In this document: positions 44,353 to 52,250 of the stretch, piece by piece
How the letters are laid out: each line of letters begins with the position of its first letter
Position numbering within the stretch: the stretch's first letter is position 1
Assembly: GCA_963757815.1 (NCBI GenBank)
Contig: CAVWSN010000037.1
Location: forward strand, 130,735 to 194,734
Direction: 5' to 3'
Origin: JACVRW01 sp963757815
GTDB taxonomy: Bacteria > Actinomycetota > Thermoleophilia > Solirubrobacterales > Thermoleophilaceae
DNA: 64,000 nucleotides
The notes under the pieces: model-generated
Seen by the model: only the letters and a program-made list of their open reading frames with translations
The model's database searches: none
What the model was told of the DNA's origin: nothing
Made by a program: the position numbers and the translations under genes

Positions 44353-45624
44353 ATGGCCAAGGACTTGAGCGACACCGTGCGCGACACGCTCGGTGAGATC
44401 GTCAAAGAAGCAGTCAAGAACATCAACGATGCGAAGGCGGACAAGCAGACGCGCGCGGGAGCACGCGGCCTGGCCGCGGGCGCGGGCCTGGCGGCGCTGG
44501 CGCCGCTCGCGAAGAAGGGCTTCGATGCGGTCCGGTCCAACGGTGTTCCGAGCATGCCGAGCCCGAAGCCGGCCAAGCTGGCCGGCAAGGCGGCGTCCAA
44601 GGTGGGCGACAAAGTCGGCGGGAAGTTGAAGGAAGGCATAAGCGACAAGGTCGACGAGGCCGGTGGCGCCGGGGGGATCGCGAAGCAGGCGGCTGGAAGC
44701 CTGCTGCCCGGCGGCGGCGGCGGCGACGGCAGTGGTGGAAAGGAAGGCATGGAGGGAGTTGGAAAGGGCCGGCGTATGCCGGTGCAGCAGGCGGTCGACG
44801 TGGCGGTGCCCGTCGAGACTGCCTACAACCAGTGGACCCAGTTCGAGGAATGGCCGAACTTCATGCACCGGGTGACCCGGGTCACGCAGGAAGACGACGA
44901 CTGCTCGGTTTCCTTCGCGACGAAGATCTGGGGCAGGACAAGGGAGTTCGTCGCCGAGATCGAGACGCAGCGACCTGACGAGCGCATCAAGTGGCGTGTC
45001 AAGCAGGGCATCACGCACACCGGCGTCGTCACGTTCCACGAGCTCGCGCCACGGCTTACGCGGATCGAGCTGAACGTCGACGTCGACCCGGGCTCGCTGA
45101 TCGAGAAGTTCGCCCGCGGAGCGCGGCACATCAAGCGCGCCATGCGTGCCGACCTGCATCGCTACAAGGCGTTCATCGAGATGCAGGAGATCGAGACGGG
45201 CGCTTGGCGCGGGGTCATCGAGGACGGCGAGCTGGTCGAGGAGCACGACGAGTCCTACGACGAGGGCCGCGACTACAGCGACGCCAAGGAGCTCGCGTAC
45301 GACTCCGAGGACGAGAGCGGCGACGAAGAGGAAGAGCAAGAGGAGGAGCAGGAGGAGCAGCAGGAGGAGCGCCCGAGGGCACGCAGCACACAGCGCGCCA
45401 GGAGCCAGTCGCAGCGCTCGGCCGACGGCCGGGCGAAGTCGGGTTCGACGAAGCCGAAGTCGTCCGGACGGTCTCGCTCGTCAGGCCGTAGCCGCGGCTC
45501 GAGCAACGGCAGCAACGCCAGCAGCTCGGGCGCGTCGTCCAAGCGCTCGTCGAAGTCGTCGGGCAGCTCGTCACGCAGCCGCTCGAGTGGCAGCGGCAAG
45601 CGGAAGTCGTCGAGCAGCAGCTGA
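44353..45624 (+). CDS. Gas-vesicle-locus SRPBCC (cyclase/dehydrase-like) protein with polyampholyte tail
   Basis: 423 residues. The N-terminus (1-140) is helical, then Lys/Gly-rich. The SRPBCC domain at about 140-285 contains VQQAVDVAVPVETAYNQWTQFEEWPNFMHRVTRV, the lipid-binding helix-grip fold. From about 285 an acidic block (DESYDEGRDYSDAKELAYDSEDESGDEEEEQEEEQEE) is followed by about 80 residues of Ser/Arg/Lys repeats (SSGRSRSSGRSRGSSNGS...). SRPBCC proteins accompany gvp genes in other actinobacteria. The tail style recurs in two downstream proteins. Confidence 0.82.
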   Translation: MAKDLSDTVRDTLGEIVKEAVKNINDAKADKQTRAGARGLAAGAGLAALAPLAKKGFDAVRSNGVPSMPSPKPAKLAGKAASKVGDKVGGKLKEGISDKVDEAGGAGGIAKQAAGSLLPGGGGGDGSGGKEGMEGVGKGRRMPVQQAVDVAVPVETAYNQWTQFEEWPNFMHRVTRVTQEDDDCSVSFATKIWGRTREFVAEIETQRPDERIKWRVKQGITHTGVVTFHELAPRLTRIELNVDVDPGSLIEKFARGARHIKRAMRADLHRYKAFIEMQEIETGAWRGVIEDGELVEEHDESYDEGRDYSDAKELAYDSEDESGDEEEEQEEEQEEQQEERPRARSTQRARSQSQRSADGRAKSGSTKPKSSGRSRSSGRSRGSSNGSNASSSGASSKRSSKSSGSSSRSRSSGSGKRKSSSSS

Positions 45625-45629
45625 CGTCG

Positions 45630-45764
45630 ATGGCCGGATTCGTCAAGAGCGCCGTGACCGAGCGCCTCGGCGGCGACCGTCCGTCGCCGTTGAAAGCGTC
45701 CCTGGCCGCAATCGTGGCCGGGGCGGCCGCGGCGATGCTCACCTACAAAGTGCTCCGGAGCTAG
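45630..45764 (+). CDS. Small membrane protein of the gas-vesicle operon
   Basis: 44 residues: MAGFVKSAVTERLGGDRPSP, then a single hydrophobic helix (SLAAIVAGAAAAMLTYKVL) and RS. It starts 5 bases after the SRPBCC stop and ends 13 bases before the next gene. No family recognised. Confidence 0.6.
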   Translation: MAGFVKSAVTERLGGDRPSPLKASLAAIVAGAAAAMLTYKVLRS

Positions 45765-45777
45765 GGGGAAAGAAGCC

Positions 45778-46758
45778 GTGCGATTCCCAGGGAAGAGGGA
45801 CAAGTCGCTCCCGGTCGATATGCGCAAGGTGGCCACCGCGGCACTGCTCGCCGCAGTCGAGGACGTCAGGGAGAACTCGCAGCCCCAGAAGAAGAAGGGC
45901 GGCGGGGGAGGCCTGAAGGCCGTGGCCGCCGGCGCCGTGCTCGTCGCGGCCGGCCGACTCGCCTATCGCGGCGTCCAGGCCGTCCAGGACCAGCTTCAAG
46001 GCGGTGACGAGGACGAGGTCCTCGACGACGAGGAGGATTTCGAGGAGGACGAGGAGCCCGAGGCATACGAGGACGAGGACTTCGACGAGGACGAGGAGCT
46101 CGAAGACGAGGAGCTCGAGGACCCGAGGCCGAGGAGGAGCCTGAGGAGGACCTCGAAGCCGAGGAGGAGCCTGAGGAGGACCTCGAAGCCGAGGAGGAGC
46201 CTGAGGAGGACCTCGAGGCCGAGGAGGAGCCTGAGGAGGACCTCGAAGCCGAGGAGGAGCCTGAGGAGGACCCCGAGGCCGAGGAAGACCTCGAGGACGA
46301 GGAGCCTGAGCAGGAGGAGCCCGAGGCCGAGGAAGACCTCGAGGACGAGGAGCCTGAGAGGAGGAGCCCGAGGCCGAGGAAGACCTCGAGGACGAGGAGC
46401 CTGAGCAGGAGGAGCCCGAGGCCGAGGAAGACTCGAGGACGAGCAGCCTGAGCAGGAGGAGCCCGAGGCCGAGGAGGAGCCCGACGAGGACCTGGAGGCC
46501 GAGGAGGACTTCGAGGAGGAGGAGCCCGAGGACGAGGAGGAGCACGCCCGCCCGCCCGCTCTGCTTCGCCGAGCCAGAGGCCGAAGCATCCGGCGGGTGA
46601 ATCCGGCCGAGCGCCCGCCTGAGCCACCCGAGACTGACACGAACGGCGAGAAGAACGGCGAGAAGAACTCAAAGCGCAACCGCTCGAAGAGATCCACCAA
46701 CTCGAGGTCGAGCTCAAAGGCAAGCTCGAAGGGGAAGGGGAAGGCCGGCGCCAACTGA
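45778..46758 (+). CDS. Acidic tandem-repeat protein of the gas-vesicle operon (frameshifts)
   Basis: GTG 45778 opens MRFPGKRDKSLPVDMRKVATAALLAAVEDVRENSQ, a Gly/Lys hinge and one hydrophobic helix (LKAVAAGAVLVAAGRLAYRGVQAV). From about residue 75 it is almost pure Glu/Asp. At about 46118 the frame slips and would read Arg-rich RPRRSLRRTS repeats. The acidic frame (EAEEEPEEDL units) has the GC-rich third positions expected of this genome, so it is the true one. Two more slips near 46355 and 46430 lead to a basic Ser/Lys/Asn tail ending KGKGKAGAN at 46758. Repaired length is about 326 residues. Confidence 0.7.
46121..46440 (+). repeat. In-gene tandem repeats (30-bp and 48-bp units)
   Basis: About five copies of a 30-bp unit (EAEEEPEEDL) are followed by about two and a half copies of a 48-bp unit (EAEEDLEDEEPEQEEP). 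Such arrays change length easily and are hard to assemble or base-call, which fits the frame breaks inside. Confidence 0.85.
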
Positions 46759-46776
46759 CCGGCCAGGAGGAGCTCA

Positions 46777-47001
46777 ATGGCACGACAGGAAGAGGTCGAC
46801 AGCAAGCAGGAGGAGGCCGATCGCTACCGCAAGGCGGCGGAGGACGCTCTCCAGCAACTCGACTGGGCGATCGGCTACCTGCACGGCATCCGAAAGCTCG
46901 AGGTGTCGCGCGCACTCGCGAAGAACCGCACGTATATCCGGCGCGAGCTCATGGGCAGGTCGGAACAGCCGCTGCCCGCGCAGGAGACCAAACAGACATG
47001 A
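46777..47001 (+). CDS. Small gas-vesicle-associated helical protein, copy 1
   Basis: 74 residues: ADRYRKAAEDALQQLDWAIGYLHGIRKLEVSRALAKNRTYIRREL. It is a single amphipathic helix followed by a basic segment. It is paralogous to the gene at 51613, sharing the AxxALxQLxWAIxYLHxIxK...L-x-x-NR pattern. One copy stands at each end of the core gvp genes. Confidence 0.65.
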   Translation: MARQEEVDSKQEEADRYRKAAEDALQQLDWAIGYLHGIRKLEVSRALAKNRTYIRRELMGRSEQPLPAQETKQT

Positions 47002-47026
47002 CCCCCATTCGGGAGGAGAGACGGAC

Positions 47027-47529
47027 GTGGCAATAGCACAGGGAACGCCTCGCGGATATCTGGAACGCCCGCGGCCGAGCGGCTTGGCGGACGTGATCGA
47101 CGTGATCCTCGACAAGGGCCTCGTCATCGACGCCTACGTCAGGGTCTCGCTGATCGGAATCGAGATCCTCACGATCGATGCGCGCATCGTGATCGCGAGC
47201 GTGGACACGTACCTGCGCTTTGCGGAGGCGGTCGGCCGCCTGGACCTGCGTGAGGATGACTCACAGGGGCTTCCCGAGCTGATGGAATCGGTGACGTCTG
47301 GCGGCGCGAAGTCGAAGACCCAAGGTGCGCTCGAGGGCGTCAAGGAGAGCCTCTTCGGCGGCGACGACGAAGAAGAGGAGGAGAAGGAGCCGAGCCGGTC
47401 GCGGTCGCGTAGCCGAGCCTCGTCGGGCGGGTCGTCGAGGCGGTCCTCTTCGTCGAGGTCTGGATCGTCCAAGTCCTCAGGCTCCTCCAAGTCCTCGGGC
47501 TCCGTCGCAGCCGGAAGAGCAGCAGTTGA
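47027..47529 (+). CDS. gvpA: Major gas vesicle protein GvpA with long SR-rich tail (frameshift near 47502)
   Basis: GTG 47027 after GGAGGAGAG. Residues 15-75 (SGLADVIDVILDKGLVIDAYVRVSLIGIEILTIDARIVIASVDTYLRFAEAVG) are the amphipathic core that polymerises into the vesicle rib. The normal protein ends soon after. Here an acidic patch (GGDDEEEEEKEP) and an SRSRSRSR/SKSSGSS tail of about 45 residues follow. One extra base near 47502 shifts the last residues. Restoring it gives RRSRKSSS and a TGA at 47527-47529 that overlaps the gvpF start by 3 bases. The tail is unusual for GvpA. Confidence 0.88.
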
Positions 47530-48287
47530 GCGACGGCGGCCTCTATGTGTACGGCGTCCTCAAAGCGCAGGACGCCAGATCGGTTTCCGGCAGCGGCGTG
47601 GCGAACGCGCAGGTTCGGGATGTCGAGCATGACGGGCTCGCCGCCCTGGTGAGCACGGTCGAGGGCGGCGCACTTGCGGCGGCACGGGAGGTGCGGGCCC
47701 ACTGGAAGGTCCTCGAGGAGACGTCGGCGTCTGCGACCGTGCTGCCGGTGCGCTTCGGCACCGTCCTTGAAAGCGAGGACGCGGTCCGGGCAGCACTGCT
47801 GGAGCCCAACGCGGAGCGACTGTCGAGCCTCCTCGAGGAACTGGACGGACGCGTGCAGCTGACCGTCAAGGGCGACTACGACGAGGAGCTGCTCCTGAAG
47901 ACTGTGCTGCGCGACACCCCCGCGATCGCCGCCATGAACCGCGAGCTGCGCAAGCTACCTGAGGAGGCCGGCTACTACGGCCGCATTCAGCTCGGCGAAG
48001 CCGTGGCCGCGGAGGTGGACCGCCTACGTGCGGAGGACACCGGCGTTGCGCTCGACCGGCTCGCAACGCTGGCGGTCGCGTCGCGGTCGGAGGCATTGTC
48101 CGCCGCGGACGCTGCTTTCAACCTCGCCTTTCTTGTCGACCGCGATCGCATCGACGGCTTCAGCAAGGCGGTCGCCGATCTCGCGCGCGAATTCGGCGAG
48201 CGGGTGAGCATCCGATACGTGGGCCCGCTCCCGCCATACAGCTTTGCCGAGATGGAACTGACGGGGTCCGGTGCGACGTGGGGCTGA
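47526..48287 (+). CDS. gvpF: Gas vesicle protein GvpF
   Basis: 253 residues from TTG 47526 (LSDGGLYVYGVLKAQD). Two-domain GvpF/L fold: HWKVLEETSASATVLPVRFGTVLESEDAV and VKGDYDEELLLKTVL in domain 1, FNLAFLVDRDRIDGFSKAVADLAREFGERVSIRYVGPLPPYSFAEM in domain 2. GvpF is an assembly factor that holds GvpA as a soluble monomer before incorporation. The start overlaps the restored gvpA stop, supporting both. Confidence 0.93.
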   Translation: MSDGGLYVYGVLKAQDARSVSGSGVANAQVRDVEHDGLAALVSTVEGGALAAAREVRAHWKVLEETSASATVLPVRFGTVLESEDAVRAALLEPNAERLSSLLEELDGRVQLTVKGDYDEELLLKTVLRDTPAIAAMNRELRKLPEEAGYYGRIQLGEAVAAEVDRLRAEDTGVALDRLATLAVASRSEALSAADAAFNLAFLVDRDRIDGFSKAVADLAREFGERVSIRYVGPLPPYSFAEMELTGSGATWG

Positions 48288-48541
48288 TAACGGGACTTCT
48301 CACGCTGCCGCTGGCCCCGGTGCGCGGGACCGTATGGCTCGCGGAACGCATCCAGGAGCAGGCCGAGGCGGAGATGTACGACGAGGGCGCGATCCGGCAG
48401 AGCCTCCTCGAGCTAGAGGCGGCACGTGAGGCGGGCGTGATGGACGAGCGTGAAATCGCGGCCGCCGAGGACATGCTGATCGAGCGCCTGATGACGCTGC
48501 GGGGAGTAGGGGAAGGGGAGATCGATGGCCGAGGCGAGTGA
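48278..48541 (+). CDS. gvpG: Gas vesicle protein GvpG
   Basis: 87 residues from GTG 48278: GLITGLLTLPLAPVRGTVWLAERIQEQAEAEMYDEGAIRQSLLELEAAREAGVMDEREIAAAEDMLIERL. This is the GvpG pattern of an LTLPLAPVRG opening and a long charged helix. It is part of the GvpF/G/L assembly complex. It overlaps gvpF by 10 bases. Confidence 0.92.
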   Translation: MGLITGLLTLPLAPVRGTVWLAERIQEQAEAEMYDEGAIRQSLLELEAAREAGVMDEREIAAAEDMLIERLMTLRGVGEGEIDGRGE

Positions 48542-48806
48542 CGACGGACGGCTTTCGGCAGTTGAACTGGGCGAGGCGGCCCTGGAGACCGTGGAGGATC
48601 TGACCGGCTACCGGCCCGAGGCCGTGACCGGGCTCGAATGGGACGGCGAGTACTGGCAGGTGACCGTCGATGTCGTGGAGCTCGAGCGCATCCCGAGCAC
48701 GACCGACGTGCTGGCGACCTACGTCGTGCAGCTGGACGAGAGCGGAACCCTGCACGGCTACCGCCGGACGGGGCGCTTCGCGCGCGGCCAGGTGGGGGGA
48801 GACTGA
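48525..48806 (+). CDS. gvpO: Gas vesicle protein GvpO
   Basis: 93 residues: AVELGEAALETVEDLTGYRPEAVTGLEWDGEYWQVTVDVVELERIPSTTDVLATYVVQLDESGTLHGYRRTGRFARGQ, the full GvpO domain. GvpO is required for vesicle formation in haloarchaea and occurs in all Streptomyces clusters. It overlaps gvpG by 17 bases. Confidence 0.93.
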   Translation: MAEASDDGRLSAVELGEAALETVEDLTGYRPEAVTGLEWDGEYWQVTVDVVELERIPSTTDVLATYVVQLDESGTLHGYRRTGRFARGQVGGD

Positions 48807-48808
48807 TC

Positions 48809-49183
48809 GTGGAGGGCAGCAGCTACCTCACACCGCGCGGCTCGGGCGCGCTTCCGGGGCGGCCCGACTCCGGCGCGAATCTCGCGGACATCCTCGAGCG
48901 GGTGCTCGACAAGGGGATCGTCATCGCCGGCGACATTCAGATCAACCTGCTCGACATCGAGCTGCTGACGATCAAGCTCCGGCTGCTCATCGCGTCCGTC
49001 GAGCGGGCACGGGAAATGGGAATCAACTGGTGGGAGAGCGACACGTCGCTCCAGGCCGGCGGCCCGGCCGACATGGAGAGCCTCGATACCGAGCGCGACC
49101 AGCTCGAGCGCGAGAACCGCGAGCTGCGGGAGCGGCTCGAGCGGATCGAGCGTCAGCTCGGCGTGGGGGAGGCCTCGTCGTGA
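48809..49183 (+). CDS. gvpJ: Minor gas vesicle protein GvpJ (GvpA family)
   Basis: 124 residues from GTG 48809. The GvpA-like core (NLADILERVLDKGIVIAGDIQINLLDIELLTIKLRLLIASVERAREMGINWWESD) is followed by a coiled coil (DTERDQLERENRELRERLERIERQLG). GvpJ forms the conical caps or nucleates ribs. The order J-L-S-K that follows matches Streptomyces clusters. It overlaps gvpL by 4 bases (GTGA). Confidence 0.9.
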   Translation: MEGSSYLTPRGSGALPGRPDSGANLADILERVLDKGIVIAGDIQINLLDIELLTIKLRLLIASVERAREMGINWWESDTSLQAGGPADMESLDTERDQLERENRELRERLERIERQLGVGEASS

Positions 49184-50188
49184 CGGATCTCGCCGACTGG
49201 GCGCGCAGGCGTGCCCCCGAGCTGCTGGAGAGGGCCGAGCAAGAGGCCGTGGCGATGCTTCGTGATGCGCTCGTCGATGTCGCGCTCGGCGACCGGGCCC
49301 GCGATCCCGACGCCGGCCGGCGGCGTGGGCGGCCCGTGCCGCCCGCCGCAGCCGCGACGCCCCGGAAGCGCGCGGAGCAGGGCCACGCGCTCTGGGCCTA
49401 CTGCGTGCTGCGCGCCGGTGATCCCATCCCCGATCCGCTTCCCGGCGTCGATCCCGAGGCGCCGGTGCAGCCGCTCGAGGACGACGGGCTCGTGGTCCTG
49501 ATCAGCCGGGTCCCGCTGGCGGAGTTCGGTGAGGACCCGCTCCGCGAGAACCTCAACGATCTTTCCTGGCTGGAGCGCGTAGCGCGTGCCCACGAGGCGG
49601 TGCTCGAGAGCGCCCTCAGCGGCCGTCCCATCGTCCCGCTGCGGCTGTGCACCATCTTCGCGGACGAGGCAGGCGTGCGTGCGATGGTCGCCCGTGAGGG
49701 CCGGCAGCTGCGCGAAGCGCTCGAGCGGCTCGATGGCCGCCGGGAGTGGGGCGTAAAGCTGCTCGTGGATCGCGCTGCGCTGGCTGCGGCGGCGCGCGAG
49801 CGCAGCCCCGAGGTGGCGGCACTGCAGGACGAGCTCGCCGAGCGGAGCGGAGGCGGTGCCTACATGCACGAGCGCAGGCTCGAGCGCCTGGTAGGCGAGC
49901 TCGTCGACCGGCTCGCCGCCGAGCTGGCGGAGGACGTCCACGCGCGGCTCGGCGACTGGGCGGCGGACTCGGTCCTCAATCCTCCCCAGAACCGCGAGCT
50001 GTCGGGACATGAAGGCGAGATGATCCTGAACGGCGCTTATCTCGTGGAGACCGAGCGAACGGAGGGGCTACGCCGGCTCCTGAGCGAGCTCGAGGACCGG
50101 CACCGGAGAGCTCGGCGCCCGGCTCGAGCTGACCGGTCCCTGGCCGCCCTACAACTTCGTCTCGCGCGAAGCCGGCGCACCGGCATGA
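49180..50188 (+). CDS. gvpL: Gas vesicle protein GvpL with N-terminal extension (frameshift near 50107)
   Basis: About 335 residues after repair. Residues 1-65 (MTDLADWARRRAPELLERAEQEAVAMLRDALVDVALGDRARDP...) are a helical extension not typical of GvpL. The GvpF/L fold follows (LWAYCVLRAGDP, WLERVARAHEAVLESALSGRPIVPLRLCTIFADE, GVKLLVDRAALAAAARERS, MILNGAYLVETERTEGLRRLLSELEDRH). One extra A at about 50105-50109 hides the true end, which reads ELGARLELTGPWPPYNFVSREAGAPA and stops at 50186-50188, overlapping gvpS (ATGA). Confidence 0.88.
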
Positions 50189-50391
50189 GCAGCAGCGCGA
50201 TCGCGGAGCGCGAGATCGCGCTCGTCGACCTCGTCGACCGCCTGCTCGGCGGCGGGGTGGTGATCGCCGGCGACATCACGCTCTCGGTCGCCGACGTCGA
50301 CCTCGTCTACGTGAGCCTTCGCGCGCTCATCAGCTCGGTGGCCACGGCCGAGGAGCAGAACGCGCTGCCGCGGATGGGGGATGCGCTGTGA
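50185..50391 (+). CDS. gvpS: Gas vesicle protein GvpS (short GvpA family)
   Basis: 68 residues from ATG 50185: SSSAIAEREIALVDLVDRLLGGGVVIAGDITLSVADVDLVYVSLRALISSVATAEEQNALP. The GvpA core has a distinct first strand and no tail, as in Streptomyces GvpS. It is probably a minor structural component. It is coupled by 4-base overlaps on both sides. Confidence 0.88.
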   Translation: MSSSAIAEREIALVDLVDRLLGGGVVIAGDITLSVADVDLVYVSLRALISSVATAEEQNALPRMGDAL

Positions 50392-50939
50392 TCGAGCTCT
50401 ATGCGATCGCGGGACACCCGGGCCCACCGCTTCCGGAGCTTGCCCCGCTCCGCGCGGTGCCCTTCGACGGGCTCGCTGTCGTCTGCGGGCCCGCGGCGGA
50501 GGGCGAGGAGATCACCGAGGAGGCGCTCTGGCGCCACGAGGAGATCGTGGAGGCGCTCATGAGCGACCGCGACCTCCTGCCGGTGCGCTACGGGACCCGC
50601 GTCGCCGACGAGGCCGAGGCGGCGCGCGCGGTCGCCGCGCGACGCGAGGAGCTGCGTGCGGCGCTCGACCACGTAAGCGGGGCCGTCGAGCTGTCGCTGA
50701 GGGTGCGCGCGCAGGACCTCGGCTCGGCACCGGACCTGAGCTCCCTTCGGCCCCTTGCGCGCGACGCGATCGAGCAGGTCGGCCGCGACGAAGGCGAGCT
50801 CTCGCGGTGCGCGTACCTCGTGGAGCGTGGCAGCGTGGATGCGTTCCGCGCTGCCGTCGCCGAGCTGCAGCGATCGCACGCCGGCCTCGGTTTCCTCCTG
50901 ACCGGCCCATGGCCCCCCTACTCGTTCACCGGACCATGA
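50388..50939 (+). CDS. Second GvpF/L-family assembly protein
   Basis: 183 residues from GTG 50388. It is shorter than GvpF, with IELYAIAGHP, HEEIVEALMSDRDLLPVRYGTRVADEAEAARAV, SLRVRAQDLG and CAYLVERGSVDAFRAAVAELQRSHAGLGFLLTGPWPPYSF. All core GvpF/L motifs are kept but the central region is about 60 residues shorter. It is an extra paralogue between gvpS and gvpK, and it probably chaperones one of the minor GvpA-family proteins. Confidence 0.88.
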   Translation: MIELYAIAGHPGPPLPELAPLRAVPFDGLAVVCGPAAEGEEITEEALWRHEEIVEALMSDRDLLPVRYGTRVADEAEAARAVAARREELRAALDHVSGAVELSLRVRAQDLGSAPDLSSLRPLARDAIEQVGRDEGELSRCAYLVERGSVDAFRAAVAELQRSHAGLGFLLTGPWPPYSFTGP

Positions 50940-51277
50940 GCGACAAGATCCTTCACCGTCCGCCGGACCTCGACCTGTTCGCGTCCGAGCGCCCGCGCTT
51001 CGAGAACGCGCTCACGCGGCGGATCGGCGCCGATCCCGAGAACCTGGAGCGCGGCCTCGCTCAGCTCGTGCTGACCGTGGTGGAGCTGCTGCGCCAGCTG
51101 ATGGAGCGCCAGGCGCTCCGGCGGATCGACGCGGGTGGCCTGACCGCGGAGCAGGAGGAGCGGCTGGGGCAGACATTCATGGAGCTCAGCCGTCGCATGG
51201 ACGAGCTGAAGAGCGAGTTCGGGCTCGATGACGAGGATCTGAACCTGAACCTGGGCCCGCTCGGCAATCTTCTTTAG
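50936..51277 (+). CDS. gvpK: Gas vesicle protein GvpK
   Basis: 113 residues from ATG 50936. ENLERGLAQLVLTVVELLRQLMERQALRRIDAGGLTAEQEERLGQTFMELSRRMDELKSEFGLDDEDLNLNLGPLGNLL is the complete GvpK domain. It is a small protein needed for vesicle assembly, and the last gene of the conserved order. It overlaps the preceding gene by 4 bases. Confidence 0.94.
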   Translation: MSDKILHRPPDLDLFASERPRFENALTRRIGADPENLERGLAQLVLTVVELLRQLMERQALRRIDAGGLTAEQEERLGQTFMELSRRMDELKSEFGLDDEDLNLNLGPLGNLL

Positions 51278-51319
51278 CGGACTTCGTTTGCTGCGCTCGC
51301 CTCCGGGGATGCGACAGAG

Positions 51320-51535
51320 ATGACAATCGGAACATCGATATTCCTGATCGCGCTCGGTGCGATCTTGAGATTTGCAGTGAACGCGTCGGTCGCGGGCTTC
51401 TCGATTCAGACGGCCGGCCTGATTCTGATGGTGGCGGGCGTACTGGGTCTGGTGATCGGCCTGTTTCTGATCACGTCGCGTCGCCCGCGCGAGCCCGACC
51501 GCACGGCGTACGAGGACCGTCCTCTGTACCGATAG
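51320..51535 (+). CDS. DUF6458-like small membrane protein
   Basis: 71 residues: MTIGTSIFLIALGAILRFAVNASVAGFSIQTAGLILMVAGVLGLVIGLFLI and a basic/acidic tail. Two helices with the IGxxxFLIAxGAIL...AVxxxVxGxxIxxxGxILMxAG pattern are common in actinobacteria. The cytoplasmic tail ends EDRPLYR. Function unknown. Confidence 0.78.
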   Translation: MTIGTSIFLIALGAILRFAVNASVAGFSIQTAGLILMVAGVLGLVIGLFLITSRRPREPDRTAYEDRPLYR

Positions 51536-51612
51536 CCGACCAACCCCTGAACCTTCGGCCCGACCGGGCGTTAGCAAGGTAAGGGCGACAAGACGCGGAG
51601 GGTGGGTGGGCA

Positions 51613-51813
51613 ATGGACTCGCGCAGGACGAACAATGACGAGCGGTCACGTGAGCTCGATCGCGAGATCGAGCGATACCGAGAGGCAGCCGCGGCTGCGC
51701 TGGACCAGCTGCAGTGGGCGATCAACTATCTGCACCGCATCAAGAAGGGCAGCATCGCCGGAAGACTCGAGCGCAACCGGTCGCAGATCCTGGAGCAGGT
51801 AAAGCCCGGTTAG
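51613..51813 (+). CDS. Small gas-vesicle-associated helical protein, copy 2
   Basis: 66 residues: RELDREIERYREAAAAALDQLQWAINYLHRIKKGSIAGRLERNRSQILEQVKPG. It is paralogous to 46777-47001, with the same QLxWAIxYLHxIxK core. It closes the gas-vesicle region and converges on the CsbD-like gene with a 4-base overlap. Confidence 0.65.
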   Translation: MDSRRTNNDERSRELDREIERYREAAAAALDQLQWAINYLHRIKKGSIAGRLERNRSQILEQVKPG

Positions 51814-52021
51814 CGCGAGCGCCGCTTCGCGCCGCCCTTCGCCCCCCTGTCGCGCGGCCCTTCGCCCGACCCTTCGTGGTCCGCCAGCTGCCCCGGGCCC
51901 GAGCCGCCTTCCCCTTGGCACCAGCGGAGCGCTTGCCGGTCAATTTGGCGTACGCCTCGAGAATCCGACCGGCGACCTTGTCGATAAAGCCCTCGGTCTT
52001 GTCGCGTGATCGCGATTTCAT
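51810..52021 (-). CDS. CsbD-like small basic protein (one base missing in a C6 run)
   Basis: ATG 52019-52021: MKSRSRDKTEGFIDKVAGRILEAYAKLTGKRSAGAKGKAARARGSWRTTKGRAKG. The DKVAGRILEAYAKLTGKRS part resembles CsbD stress proteins. The frame as given runs on into the neighbouring gene. Adding one base to the six Cs at 51842-51847 gives GAKRRSR and a stop at 51810. That is a more natural end, so a sequencing indel is likely. Confidence 0.55.
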
Positions 52022-52025
52022 TGGC

Positions 52026-52250
52026 TCAGCTCACCTGCGCCAGGCGCTGGATGCGGTCCAGGATCGCTCCGCTGGGGTACCGCGTCCCCTCGACCTTGCT
52101 CAACAGCACCTCGATATAGGCGAGCATTTGCTCGGGAGACCGAACGGTCGCCTCGATTCGGTCCAAATGGTCGGGGTTCGGAAAGTTCTCTTGCCGGACC
52201 CGGTCGAGCAATAGCTCGACGTACACGTCCCGAATCGATGTGCCAGCCAC
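52026..52250 (-). CDS. Small conserved hypothetical protein
   Basis: 74 residues from GTG 52248-52250 with GGAGG upstream: SIRDVYVELLLDRVRQENFPNPDHLDRIEATVRSPEQMLAYIEVLLSKVEGTRYPSGAILDRIQRLA. It is all-helical with two similar halves (LLDRV..ENFPNPDHLDRIE / LLSKVEGTRYPSGAILDRIQ). It is four bases from the CsbD-like gene and co-transcribed. No function assigned. Confidence 0.65.
   Translation of the reverse strand: MAGTSIRDVYVELLLDRVRQENFPNPDHLDRIEATVRSPEQMLAYIEVLLSKVEGTRYPSGAILDRIQRLAQVS

Noticed and set aside
46121..46440. CRISPR array
   Set aside because: The repeats are contiguous in-frame coding units without spacers. No cas genes are present in the window.
49180..50391. GvpL-GvpS fusion protein
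   Set aside because: The continuous frame skips the conserved GPWPPYNF end of GvpL, which lies in another frame with a stop overlapping the gvpS start. A single-base indel is more likely.
44257..51813. gvpN
   Set aside because: No AAA ATPase (Walker A GxxGxGKT) is encoded within the operon or nearby on either strand.
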